A stretch of DNA of 64,000 bases, from contig CAVYJN010000004.1 of the NCBI GenBank assembly GCA_963768885.1, forward strand, positions 10,857-74,856, given 5' to 3'. Of the stretch, positions 43,315 through 51,790 are shown piece by piece. This DNA comes from DASRIA01 sp963768885. Its GTDB lineage: Bacteria; Actinomycetota; Thermoleophilia; Solirubrobacterales; JBBDJG01. Position 1 is the stretch's first letter. Each line of letters starts with the position of its first letter. The notes beneath the pieces are model-generated. The model was not told the origin of the DNA. It saw nothing but the letters and a program-made list of their open reading frames with translations, and ran no database searches. Position numbers and translations under genes: made by a program.

Positions 43315-44058
43315 ATGCGTAACAAACGTTTCGCTGCAGTATTCGCAGCCGCGCTCGGCGCGACTGCGTTGATGATCATCGCATCGGTGGCTTCGGCCAC
43401 GCACCCACGTCCCAAGGGTGCGACGCCGATCCGCGTCTCCATGGTGCCCGCGTTCAACGCGTGCGCGGCTCCGAACCGGACCCACGGGCCGCCGCTGGCG
43501 TTCCCGTCGTGTAACCCGCCGGTTCAGTCGTCGGGCTCGATCACGATCGGCTCGCCCGACTTCAACGGCGCCGCGGCGAACGCGGAAGCGAGCATCACGC
43601 TGTCGGTCAAGGTCGGTGTCCCGGGTCCGCCCGAGGACTCCGACGTCATGATCAAGTCATCGGGTACGGACATCCGCTGCAAGGCCGGCACGACCGCATG
43701 CGGTAGCGCGAACGCTGCCGACGGTGCGGACTACACGGGTGAGGTGCAGGGCAACGCGACGATCCGGATCTCGGATCACTTCAACGCGGTTGCCGCGGGT
43801 GGTGGGACGGACCCGGCCACGGTCCTCGACATCCCGTTCCCCGTTGCCGCGACGTGCGTGGCCACGGCCAGCACTGCGATCGGCGGCACCTGCACGGCGA
43901 ACACGTCGGCAAACGCCACGGTTCCGGGCGCAGTGAAGGACGGCAAGCGTGCAATCGTCGAGGTCGGCCAGATCACCATCACCGATGGTGGCCCTGACGG
44001 CGTCAACGGCACCGCGCCGAACACCCTCTTCGGAGTCCAGGGGATCTTCATTCCCTAG
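43315..44058 (+). CDS. Secreted protein made of a shared unknown domain
   Basis: 247 residues; the ATG at 43315 follows GAGGGGAGAGG. After a signal peptide (residues 1-31, ending VASA) the whole mature part is one domain of ~215 residues. It starts HPRPKGATPIRVSMVPAF and ends TLFGVQGIFIP. Conserved blocks are NRTHGPPL, SCNPPVQSS, VGVPGPPEDSDV, CGSANAADGADYTGE, FNAVAAGGGTDPATV and DGGPDG. Six cysteines are spaced as likely disulfide pairs. It is a near duplicate of 47466-48212, and the domain recurs at the C-termini of the proteins at 16923-18743 and 50282-51640. Function unknown; see findings. Confidence 0.85.
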   Translation: MRNKRFAAVFAAALGATALMIIASVASATHPRPKGATPIRVSMVPAFNACAAPNRTHGPPLAFPSCNPPVQSSGSITIGSPDFNGAAANAEASITLSVKVGVPGPPEDSDVMIKSSGTDIRCKAGTTACGSANAADGADYTGEVQGNATIRISDHFNAVAAGGGTDPATVLDIPFPVAATCVATASTAIGGTCTANTSANATVPGAVKDGKRAIVEVGQITITDGGPDGVNGTAPNTLFGVQGIFIP

Positions 44059-44126
44059 GGCGCGGAGGCGATCCGCCCACGCGATCCTCCCCTACTACAG
44101 CGCCGGCGGATCAAGAAGCAGAGCAG

Positions 44127-44154
44127 CGAGGGCCGGGACTTGTCCCGGCCCTCG
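44127..44154. terminator. Strong bidirectional intrinsic terminator
   Basis: A perfect 12-base stem CGAGGGCCGGGA/TCCCGGCCCTCG with a CTTG loop, followed by TCTTTG on the + strand. It separates the rightward secreted protein gene from the leftward membrane protein gene. Confidence 0.85.
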
Positions 44155-44160
44155 TCTTTG

Positions 44161-46533
44161 TCAGAGCGCGACCGCCTCGATCCAGTCGAGCGACTGTCCG
44201 CAAAGCGACTCGGCCACGTCGGGCGACACCCGCTCGACGGCCTGCGCCGAGGCCGGAGCGAGAACGATCGGCCCCAGCGCCGACGCGATGCCGCCGCCGC
44301 CCGGCGGCAACGTGCCCCTGTCGTACTCGACCTCGACCACGTGCTTGCCGCGCGGCAGCCGCACGGACCCGAGCGGTTCGTACACTCCGGCGTGGCTCAG
44401 CTCGTGCCGGCGGGACGAGACTTCGCGTCCCCCGATCGCGACGCGCAGCTTGCCGCGGTATGAGCCCGCGACGAACGCGTCGTAGCTCCCGGTGCGCGGC
44501 ACCGTGATCTCGCTGGTGGTCTTCACGTCCCCGTTCGGGTAGACGCCCCCGGGCACGTTCGGCACGGCCGTCCAGCCGGACCCGGGCGGGGCGGGGAGCC
44601 CGGCTGCCACCGCAGGCGGCCGCCGTGCGACCTCGAGTCGCGCATTGGCCCGGCGCGCGGTGCGCGCGATCCGCCTGACGCGCGCGCATTGCGCGGGCGC
44701 CGCCGCATGGCCGGCGTCCCCGATCGACAGGTGCTGGATGACGCTTCGCTCGGAGTCGACCGGCCGCTGCCAGACGTCGTAGAAGCGGCCCCTGCGGACG
44801 CGCCTATATATGGAGGGCGGGCGGCTCGACACGGGCGAGCGGCGCAGCACGAGCGTGCGGTAGATCAGCAGCCCGTCCAGGGCGAGCTCGTCGACGTCTG
44901 CGACCTCGAGCTTGTCGAGCACGCGCCCGTCGCGCAGCGGGATCGGCCGACGGCGCAGCTCGGACACGCCCTCGGGATCGCCCTTGCGAAGGAAGTGGCG
45001 GACCCCGTAGGGCTCGTACTCGGTCATCAGGGTCGGTCCCTCGCCGTCGATCTCGTTGCCGATCTGCTCGAGCTCGGCGTGCCGGTCCCGCGGCGCGAGG
45101 TTGACCTCGTGATAGGCCAGCGCGTTGGACCACGCGACGCCGCCCACGATCAGCAGGCCGAGGACCGCCGCCTCGGCCCGCCGCCCGCGCATCAGGAGCG
45201 CCGCGGCTCCCACCCCGGCTGCGAGCAGGATCGCGGGAGCGCCTGTGGCGAGCGCCTTCGCTCCGACCCACGGCGAGCCGACCGCGCTGATCACGAGCGC
45301 ACCGGCGACCGACGCGAACACGTAGAGCAGCAGCTCCCAAGCGCGGCGCCGCCACGCCCAAGCGATCCCGCCGAGCGCGCTCAGCGCGACCACGCCGATC
45401 AGCACGTAGGTCGGGCCGAGGTCCTGCGGGTCGAAGCGGAAATCTCCGACGGGCCAGATGCCGAAGAGCTGAAGGCGGCTGATCGGCTCGATCAGGTTGC
45501 CGAGGTCGGTGGCGCTCGTGAGCGTTCCGCTCGCGGGCCTCAGGAACACCTCCGCCTGCTGCAGCGTCGGTATCGCGAGCAGCGCGGTGACGACGAGGAA
45601 GGCGGCGACCGCGGCCGCGGCCGTGCCGACGCCTTGTGCGCGCGCGAGCAACAGGACGGCCGGAACCAGCACGGGGGCCAGCCAGACGACGCCGCCGAAG
45701 CTCAGGACCGCGAGCAGGGCGGCGCTCGCGAACGCGATCGGGAACAGCGACCACGCCGATACGCGCTCGTGCAGCAGCGCGCCTGCGAGCGCGGCGAGCA
45801 GCGCGATCGCCCAGGTCGCGGCAAGCTCCTTCACCCCGCCCCACAGCGAGTACGCGAACAGCAGGGAGGGCTGTGTCGCGAGCACCGCGACCCCGGCCCG
45901 GAGCGGCCGCGAGTCGATCACGCGCGCGGTGAGCGCGTAGAGGGCCATGCCGGTATAGGCCGCGAGCAGCACCTGGTAGGGCTGGAACACCCACGCCGGG
46001 TCCTCGCCGACGAGCTTCGCGCCGATGCCCAGCGGCGGGAACGCCCCCACCGGGTACCCGATCCTGAGGTTGACGTCGAGGGTCGCCTCGTATGACGAGG
46101 GCGCGAGGCCGCCGAGGTCGCGGCCGTGCTCCATCAGCCGGTCGGTCATCGCGAGCCAGGTGGCCGTGTCGTCGAGCTTGATGTATCCGGCGAAGGTCGC
46201 TTCCCCGGAGAGGACCACCGGGGCGGCGAACACCGCGAACACGCCGCAGCCGACGGCCACGCCCCACCAGTCGATCGCCCGTTCTCGCAACGGCCACGAG
46301 ACCGCGACGCCGGCTGCCGCGAGTGCGAGCACCACTGGGACCGCGAGCTCCGCCGTCGCGTCCCACGCCGTAGCGACATGCCCCGCCACGAGGACGACCG
46401 CGAAGCCCGCGGGGGCGAGCAGGCCGCCGGGCATCCGGCGGTTCGCGAGCTGCTCGAGCAGCAGCCCGCAGCCGAGGGAGACCGCCGTCATGACGATCGG
46501 GAACAGGATCCAGCAGACCAGCAGCGCAGTCAT
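44161..46533 (-). CDS. Large polytopic membrane protein, GT-C glycosyltransferase-like
   Basis: 790 residues, ATG at 46533. The first ~480 residues contain about 12 hydrophobic helices. The GT-C-like pattern is supported by a DD pair in GYIKLDDTATWLAMTDRL just after the third helix. The C-terminal ~300 residues are soluble and beta-rich (a sugar-binding-like jelly-roll with YDAFVAGSYRGKLRVAIGG and KHVVEVEYDRGTL). Such layouts are seen in membrane glycosyltransferases that use lipid-linked sugars. It is translationally close to the small membrane protein encoded upstream (46583), 49 bases away. Function is inferred from layout. Confidence 0.65.
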   Translation of the reverse strand: MTALLVCWILFPIVMTAVSLGCGLLLEQLANRRMPGGLLAPAGFAVVLVAGHVATAWDATAELAVPVVLALAAAGVAVSWPLRERAIDWWGVAVGCGVFAVFAAPVVLSGEATFAGYIKLDDTATWLAMTDRLMEHGRDLGGLAPSSYEATLDVNLRIGYPVGAFPPLGIGAKLVGEDPAWVFQPYQVLLAAYTGMALYALTARVIDSRPLRAGVAVLATQPSLLFAYSLWGGVKELAATWAIALLAALAGALLHERVSAWSLFPIAFASAALLAVLSFGGVVWLAPVLVPAVLLLARAQGVGTAAAAVAAFLVVTALLAIPTLQQAEVFLRPASGTLTSATDLGNLIEPISRLQLFGIWPVGDFRFDPQDLGPTYVLIGVVALSALGGIAWAWRRRAWELLLYVFASVAGALVISAVGSPWVGAKALATGAPAILLAAGVGAAALLMRGRRAEAAVLGLLIVGGVAWSNALAYHEVNLAPRDRHAELEQIGNEIDGEGPTLMTEYEPYGVRHFLRKGDPEGVSELRRRPIPLRDGRVLDKLEVADVDELALDGLLIYRTLVLRRSPVSSRPPSIYRRVRRGRFYDVWQRPVDSERSVIQHLSIGDAGHAAAPAQCARVRRIARTARRANARLEVARRPPAVAAGLPAPPGSGWTAVPNVPGGVYPNGDVKTTSEITVPRTGSYDAFVAGSYRGKLRVAIGGREVSSRRHELSHAGVYEPLGSVRLPRGKHVVEVEYDRGTLPPGGGGIASALGPIVLAPASAQAVERVSPDVAESLCGQSLDWIEAVAL

Positions 46534-46582
46534 CGACGATCCTCGCGCCTCGTGTCAGCGCGCGTCCGGATCGAAGCTGTGG

Positions 46583-47167
46583 CTACCCGACGGGGCGCAC
46601 GCGACCCTCGCGGGCGAGCTTGCGTGCTCTCGGCGCGGAGGGGTCGTAGACCTCCAGCTGCACCGGGTCCTCTGGATAGGCGACGTAGACGCTGTTCGGC
46701 CGGCTTCGGCTGAAGACGGCGAGGCCGCCGCCCTCGACCGGGAAGGACACGTTGCCGCTGCGTCGCGCGAGCCTGCGCAACCCGGCGAGGGCCTTGGGGC
46801 GCGGGTACGTGCCGATCGTGAGGTAGGCCGGCCGCCCGTCGCCGACCGCGACACCCTGCGGCAGGTAGCGGATGTAGACGTTGCCGTCGGTCGTTCGAGT
46901 GAGCTCGTACGTGTAGCCGTTGCGAGCGCCGACCCAATAGACGTCATGCCCGGTCTCGTCGGGCAGCGCGCGCAGCTGCGCCACGCTCGCCGCCGAGGAC
47001 GCCGGGCCCTCGGGTTGCGAGCTCTTGTCGTCCCCGCCGCGGAGGATCAGCCACGCGCCAAACGCCACCACGAGCGCCACGGCGATCGCCGCTCCGATGC
47101 GCACGCGGCGTACGCTCGGCTCGGGGCGCGCGGCATGCGGCCTGGATGTTTGCGCTGGCTGGGTCAT
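46583..47167 (-). CDS. Single-pass membrane protein of unknown function
   Basis: 194 residues from the ATG at 47167, with GGAG about 10 bases upstream. A short basic cytoplasmic N-terminus is followed by one helix (IGAAIAVALVVAFGAWLIL, residues ~25-45) and a periplasmic/extracellular domain of about 130 residues. That domain carries two similar halves (TYELTRTTDGNVYIRYLPQG and ARRSGNVSFPVEGGGLAVF). No family recognised. A TATATA -10-like box lies at 47195-47200, about 28 bases before the start. It precedes the GT-C-like gene and probably shares its transcript. Confidence 0.65.
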   Translation of the reverse strand: MTQPAQTSRPHAARPEPSVRRVRIGAAIAVALVVAFGAWLILRGGDDKSSQPEGPASSAASVAQLRALPDETGHDVYWVGARNGYTYELTRTTDGNVYIRYLPQGVAVGDGRPAYLTIGTYPRPKALAGLRRLARRSGNVSFPVEGGGLAVFSRSRPNSVYVAYPEDPVQLEVYDPSAPRARKLAREGRVRPVG

Positions 47168-47359
47168 TTCGCAGCCGCTCCACAGATCCGACTCTATATA
47201 CGGAGCGCAGAGAACCGGCTGGTAACCAATCGGCAAGTCTGCGGCAATCCTCGAATCCGGCAGCCAGGATGCACCGAGGCGTCGCCCGGACGGCCGATTA
47301 CGGCTTCACGACGCCCTAGCCCGGACCCCGCAATTTTTTACTGACTAGGGGTTCAGGAA

Positions 47360-47374
47360 ACCCGCCCGGCGGGT
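47360..47374 (+). promoter_or_regulatory. Palindromic operator-like site in the divergent gap
   Basis: ACCCGCC-C-GGCGGGT is a perfect inverted repeat with 7-base arms. It lies between a TTCAGG (47352-47357) and a TATTAA (47374-47379) that could form a promoter with a 16-base spacer. The 298-base divergent gap 47168-47465 shows no gene and drives 47466 rightward and 47167 leftward. A repressor or activator site is an inference. Confidence 0.45.
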
Positions 47375-47465
47375 ATTAAAAGCGCATTCACCCCGATCGA
47401 AGCTTTCGCTATGGGCGGCGAGCGGGGGTTCTCGTTAAGTAGTGCGTTATAGGGAGGAGGCGCTG

Positions 47466-48212
47466 ATGGCGCTAAGAGCGCGTACGCTCGTACCGCTTAC
47501 GCTTGCTGTAGGAGTTCTTCTGGTGCTGGTCGCCGCAGAGATGGCTTCTGCGACGCACCCCCGTCCGAAGGGCGCAACACCGCTCAGGGTCCCGCTCGTG
47601 CCCGCGTTCAACGCGTGTGCGGCGCCGAACCGGACACACGGGCCGCCCCTGGCGTTCCCGTCGTGTAATCCGCCGGTTCAGTCGTCGAACTCGATCACGG
47701 TCGGCTCGCCCGACTTCAACGGTGCCGCGGCGAACGCGGACGGGTTCGTGTCGCTGGCGGTCAAGGTCGGTGTGCCGGGTCCGCCCGAGGACTCCGACGT
47801 CATGATCAAGTCGAGCGGCACGGATGTCCGCTGCAAGGCCGGCACCGCCGCCTGCGGCAGCGCCAATGCTGCCGACGGTGCGGACTACACCGGTGAGCTG
47901 CAGGGCAACGCGACGATCCGGATCACGGACCACTTCAACGCGGTCGCCGCGGGTGGTGGGACTGACCCGGCCACGGTCGTCGACATCCCGTTCCCCGTGA
48001 ACGCCACCTGTGCAGCAACGGCCAGCACGGCGATCGGCGGAACGTGCACTGCCAACACCTCGGCCAACGCGACCGTGCCCGGTGCCGTCAAGGACGGCAA
48101 GCGCGCGATCGTCGAGATCGGCCAGATCTCGGTCATCGACGGTGGCCCGGACGGTCTCGTCGGCACCAGCCCGAACACGCTGTTCGCAATTCAGGGCATC
48201 TTCATCCCGTAA
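47466..48212 (+). CDS. Secreted protein made of a shared unknown domain (paralogue of 43315)
   Basis: 248 residues; the ATG at 47466 follows AGGGAGGAGG. Signal peptide of about 31 residues ending MASA, then the same ~215-residue domain as 43315-44058, starting HPRPKGATPLRV and ending FAIQGIFIP. The DNA is also highly similar through long stretches, pointing to a recent duplication. The six cysteines are conserved. A promoter-like TTCAGG-N16-TATTAA pair and a palindrome lie upstream, and a strong terminator follows. The N-terminal signal peptides differ most, so the two copies may be sorted or regulated differently. Function unknown. Confidence 0.85.
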   Translation: MALRARTLVPLTLAVGVLLVLVAAEMASATHPRPKGATPLRVPLVPAFNACAAPNRTHGPPLAFPSCNPPVQSSNSITVGSPDFNGAAANADGFVSLAVKVGVPGPPEDSDVMIKSSGTDVRCKAGTAACGSANAADGADYTGELQGNATIRITDHFNAVAAGGGTDPATVVDIPFPVNATCAATASTAIGGTCTANTSANATVPGAVKDGKRAIVEIGQISVIDGGPDGLVGTSPNTLFAIQGIFIP

Positions 48213-48237
48213 CCGGGAGCCCACCGAGGCGGACAAC

Positions 48238-48272
48238 GGGCCGGGAGCGGGCGATGGCCCCGCTCCCGGCCC
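48238..48272 (+). terminator. Intrinsic terminator
   Basis: A 14-base stem GGGCCGGGAGCGGG / CCCGCTCCCGGCCC with a 7-base loop followed by AGCTTTTG, 26 bases past the stop of the secreted protein gene. It insulates the sigma factor gene at 48363. Confidence 0.85.
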
Positions 48273-48362
48273 AGCTTTTGCGTGCCGGTCCTCCGTCGCT
48301 TCGCGTCATGGCGCGAACAAGCTGGAGTCAATTGACCGGCATCCGGGGATAAGGGGGTTCGA

Positions 48363-49440
48363 GTGGGGAGTGCACCGCAACAGGCCAGCTGGGCGGTCGG
48401 CGAGGAGCGCGGGCGCGTCGACGCGCTGCTCGCGCGCGGAGAGCAGGAGGGCTGCATCGAGCTGTCCGAGGTCAACGAGGCCGTCGATGCGCTCGACCTC
48501 TCCGACGCCGACGTCCAGGCGTTGCTCGACCGCATCGACGCCGCCGGCATCAAGCTGCGAGACGACTGCGGCCGCGACGTTCCCGAGCAGGTCTCCTACG
48601 ACAACGACGCCCTCTCGGTCGGTCACGACCGACGCGCTCCAGTTGTTCCTGCGCGAGGTGAGCAGGTTCGAGCTGCTGACCGCCGAGCAGGAGGTCGATC
48701 TCGCAAAGCGCATCGAGCGCGGCGACCGGCAGGCCAAGGCGCTGATGGTCAACGCCAACCTGCGCCTCGTGATCTCGATCGCGCGCCGCTACCAGGGGAA
48801 CGAGCTAACGCTGCTGGACCTCATCCAGGAGGGCATCCTCGGCCTGATCAGGGCGACGGAGAAGTTCGATTGGCGGCGCGGCTACAAGTTCTCGACGTAC
48901 GCGACCTGGTGGATCCGCCAGGCCGTCGAGCGTGGGATCGCGAACGGTGCCCGGATGATCCGGCTCCCGGTCTACGTCGTCGAGCGCGAGAAGCGCATCG
49001 CGCGCGCGCACCGCAGGCTCGCCGCGCGTCTGGGCCGCCAGCCGACCGAGGAGGAAGTCGCGGCCGAGGCCGAAATGACGGTCGAGCAGGTGCTCGAGCT
49101 CCGGGGCGCCGCGCGCACCGTGACGAGCCTCGACAAGCCGGTGGGCGACGGCGGGGAGACATCCTTCGGGGATCTCCTGTTCAGCGACGACCGCGAGCCC
49201 GCCGAAGAGGTCGAGCTCAGCCTGCGCGAGGAGGTCGTGCGCAAGGCGATGTCGGAACTGCCCGACGGTCAGCGTGCGGTGCTCGAGCTGCGGTTCGGGA
49301 TTGCGCCCGGCATGGAGCCGCACACGATCGACCAGGTCGTCGCCCAGCTGGGCATATCGCGCAATCGCGTCCGCAGGCTCGAGGCCGAGGGCCTCGCGCG
49401 TCTCGCGCGCCGGCGCGAGATCGCCGCGTTGCAGGACTAG
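48363..49440 (+). CDS. RNA polymerase sigma factor, RpoD-like (one 4-base frameshift)
   Basis: The GTG at 48363 follows AAGGGGG. The first frame has an acidic region 1.1-like segment (VDALLARGEQEGCIELSEVN then LDLSDADVQALLDRI) and breaks near 48620, where GGTC is repeated (TCGGTCGGTCACG). The next frame gives TTDALQLFLREVSRFELL and a full region 2-4: LRLVISIARRYQGNE, KFSTYATWWIRQAVERGIANGARMI, LGISRNRVRRL. Restored length is about 358 residues. Region 2.3 WWIRQAV is normal, unlike the factor at 39792. Whether this is the housekeeping or a group 2 factor is uncertain. The duplication may be real or a sequence error. Confidence 0.85.
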
Positions 49441-49453
49441 CGCGAGTCCGGCG

Positions 49454-50164
49454 TCACGGCAGCGGCGCGCTGCTCGAACCCTGCTCGCTACCGATCGAGC
49501 GAGCGGACTGCGCGGCTGTCGCGCCGAACTCCATCTGCCGCACCGAGGGGCTTCCCACGACACGCCCGACGACATCTCCCGCCGCGGAGATGAAGAACAC
49601 CTCCGGAAGCCGCTCGACCCCGTAGCTTCTCGCCACCTGCGCGGCCTTGTCGTGGACGATGGGATATGTGAGGCCGTACTGCCGCGCGAATCGCAGCGCC
49701 TCGGCCTCGCGCGCGTCGACGCTCATCCCGACGAATGCCACGCCGCGACGGCCCCATCGCTCCCACGTCGCCTGCACCAGGCGCGCGTCCGCCCGGCACG
49801 GAGTGCACTCCGAGGACCACACATGGAGCACGACGGGCGTGCCCTTCAACCGGCCGAGGTCGAGCGCCCCGCTTCGGCTCGCTCGCTGGAGCGGCGCTCG
49901 TGCCGGCGCCGGTGGCGTCCCGGCCTGGACGATCGCGAGCGAGAAGCCGGGAGCACGCACCCGCTTGCCCGCGCGGACCGCTTTCGGCGGCTCCGCACCG
50001 GCGGGAGGGCCGCCGGACGTTCCGCCGGGCTGCTGCCGCGAGTTGCCCGACGGGGCGTTGTCGCCGTCATCGGACATCACGACGAGCGCGATCACGATCA
50101 GCACGATTCCGGCGACGATCGCTGCTGCGCCGATCAGATATGTGTTTCGCTTCGAGATGCGCAT
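49454..50164 (-). CDS. Membrane-anchored thioredoxin-like protein (TlpA/ResA-type)
   Basis: About 236 residues from the ATG at 50164; the frame is open to an upstream ATG at 50206 but the N-terminus there is unhelpful. One N-terminal helix (YLIGAAAIVAGIVLIVIALVVM) anchors an extracytoplasmic domain. The redox motif is SSECTPCRAD (CxxC), followed by GVAFVGMSVDAREAEAL and a cis-Pro in GVERLPEVFFI, typical of TlpA/ResA. It would reduce or exchange disulfides at the surface, possibly on the Cys-paired secreted proteins encoded nearby (inference). A Gly/Pro-rich linker precedes the domain. Confidence 0.88.
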   Translation of the reverse strand: MRISKRNTYLIGAAAIVAGIVLIVIALVVMSDDGDNAPSGNSRQQPGGTSGGPPAGAEPPKAVRAGKRVRAPGFSLAIVQAGTPPAPARAPLQRASRSGALDLGRLKGTPVVLHVWSSECTPCRADARLVQATWERWGRRGVAFVGMSVDAREAEALRFARQYGLTYPIVHDKAAQVARSYGVERLPEVFFISAAGDVVGRVVGSPSVRQMEFGATAAQSARSIGSEQGSSSAPLP

Positions 50165-50234
50165 GAGCGGACCACGGCCGGGCCGCGACCGCTTTGGAAT
50201 GCCCAAATTAGCTGAGCCGGGCCGCTGGAAGCGT

Positions 50235-50242
50235 GTTAGTAT
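50235..50242 (+). promoter_or_regulatory. Extended -10 promoter element
   Basis: TGT-TAGTAT (TGn plus TAGTAT) about 40 bases before the GTG at 50282; no clear -35. Consistent with an extended -10 promoter for the propeller protein gene, low certainty. Confidence 0.35.
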
Positions 50243-50281
50243 GCGGCCGTTGGTGCAGGGGATCTAACCGGGAGGACCATC

Positions 50282-51640
50282 GTGACCGTACCGCGGGTCG
50301 CACTACGCATGCTGTTTGCCGTTCTGGCCTTTGCGCTGCTTGTCGTCGCTTCTCCGGCGCAGGCAACGCCGCTCTTTCTGTCGGCCATCGACATCTCCGA
50401 CGCGGGACAGGACGGGTTCGAGCCCGATGTCGCCGTGGACCCGTCGGGGAACGTGATCGCCGTCTGGACCCGCTCTGACGGGACCAACTTCCGCATCCAG
50501 TATTCGACCCGCACGGCCACCGGCAACTGGGCCGCGCCGACGACGATCTCCGACCCGGGCCAGAGCGCATCCAACCCGGACGCCGCGATCGACAACTCCG
50601 GGAACGCGATCGTCGCGTGGTCGCGGTCGGACGGCACCAACATCCGGATTCAGGCGGCTTACCGCCCGGCCGGGGGGAGCTTCGCGGCTCCGTTGACGAT
50701 CTCGGACCCCGGCTTCGATGCTACGAAGCCGGTGACGGACTTCGACAACAGCGGCAAGGCGCTGATGACGTGGCAGCGCTTCGACGGCAGCAACCTGCGC
50801 GTGCAGTCGACGACCCGCACGGCCGGCACCGGCGGCACGTTCGCGAACGAGGTCACCCTCTCCAAGGGCGGCCAGGACGGGTTCAACCCGCAGGCCGACG
50901 CAGGTCCTAACGTGGACGCCAACGGCGTGGTCGCCTGGACCCGCTCTGACGGCACCAACCTGCGCGTGCAGTCGTCGCGCCGCACGGACGTGGTCGGCTT
51001 CCCGCGCCCGAAGGGCGCAACGCCGACCACCTTCCCAATGGTCCCTGCGTACAACGCGTGCACCGCGCCGAACAGGACCCACGGTCCGGCACTCGCGTTC
51101 GCGTCGTGCAACCCGCCCGTGATGAACTCGAGCACCCTGACGGTCGGCACGGTCGACGCGAACGGCGCTGCCTCGAACGGCACCGGACGGGTCAAGTTCC
51201 GGTCCATCCTCGGTAACGTGGCCACCGAGGCCGACGAGGCGAATGTCGACCTGATCGTGAAGATCGAGGACGTGCGCAACGCGCCGGCGCTGACCGACTA
51301 CGCGGGCAGCCTGATGGTGGAGACAAACCTCCAGCTCACCGACAACCTCAACGCGGAGGAGCAGCCCGCACCGGGCACCATGCAGTCCTTCGCGCTCAAG
51401 TGGTCGGTACCGTGCGTGACCACGACCGACTCGACGCGCGGTTCGAACTGCAACCTCAACACGACGGCAGACGCGCTGTATCCCGGGGTGGTCACCGAGT
51501 CGAAGCGGACGATCTGGCAGATCGGTCAGGTCTCGGTCAAGGACGCCGGGCCGAACGGAACGGGTGTCGATGCCTGCCCGCCCACCTGCGGCGACGGCGA
51601 CGAGACCACCTTCCTGCGCCAGGGCGTCTTCGTCCCGTAG
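50282..51640 (+). CDS. Secreted four-repeat beta protein with shared C-terminal domain
   Basis: 452 residues; the GTG at 50282 follows GGGAGGACC. A signal peptide (about residues 1-28, ending SPAQA) is followed by four repeats of about 55 residues with DISDAGQDGFEPDVAVD, AVWTRSDGTNFRIQY and NAIVAWSRSDGTNIRIQ, like half of an Asp-box/sialidase-type propeller. From about residue 240 (FPRPKGATPTTFPMVPAYNAC) to the end (FLRQGVFVP) it carries the domain shared with the proteins at 43315, 47466 and 16923. In this copy the RC...CG cysteine pair of the others is missing and a CPPTCGDGD insertion appears near the end. Function unknown. Confidence 0.85.
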   Translation: MTVPRVALRMLFAVLAFALLVVASPAQATPLFLSAIDISDAGQDGFEPDVAVDPSGNVIAVWTRSDGTNFRIQYSTRTATGNWAAPTTISDPGQSASNPDAAIDNSGNAIVAWSRSDGTNIRIQAAYRPAGGSFAAPLTISDPGFDATKPVTDFDNSGKALMTWQRFDGSNLRVQSTTRTAGTGGTFANEVTLSKGGQDGFNPQADAGPNVDANGVVAWTRSDGTNLRVQSSRRTDVVGFPRPKGATPTTFPMVPAYNACTAPNRTHGPALAFASCNPPVMNSSTLTVGTVDANGAASNGTGRVKFRSILGNVATEADEANVDLIVKIEDVRNAPALTDYAGSLMVETNLQLTDNLNAEEQPAPGTMQSFALKWSVPCVTTTDSTRGSNCNLNTTADALYPGVVTESKRTIWQIGQVSVKDAGPNGTGVDACPPTCGDGDETTFLRQGVFVP

Positions 51641-51654
51641 CACCAACAGCTGGA

Positions 51655-51687
51655 CCGGCCGGTCATCGCCCTGCGGTGGCCGGCCGG
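51655..51687 (+). terminator. Terminator-type hairpin after the propeller protein gene
   Basis: An 11-pair stem CCGGCCGGTCA/TGGCCGGCCGG (one G-U) with an 11-base loop, 14 bases past the stop. No clear U-tract follows, so it may only stabilise the end. Confidence 0.5.
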
Positions 51688-51725
51688 CGCCGGTCGCGTC
51701 CTGGCAGGCGCTATCCTTCCGAAAC

Positions 51726-51755
51726 CCGCGCGAGCATGTGGCGCGGTCCTTTTTT
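51726..51755 (+). terminator. Hairpin plus T-run in the rpmG leader
   Basis: CCGCGC/GCGCGG stem (51726-51731 and 51741-51746) with a 9-base loop, then CC and TTTTTT at 51750-51755, 35 bases before rpmG. It has the form of an intrinsic terminator and could end upstream transcription or act as an attenuator for the ribosomal operon. Confidence 0.6.
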
Positions 51756-51790
51756 CGTCTACCCCGGCCGAGCCCCGGCCCTCCTGAGAT

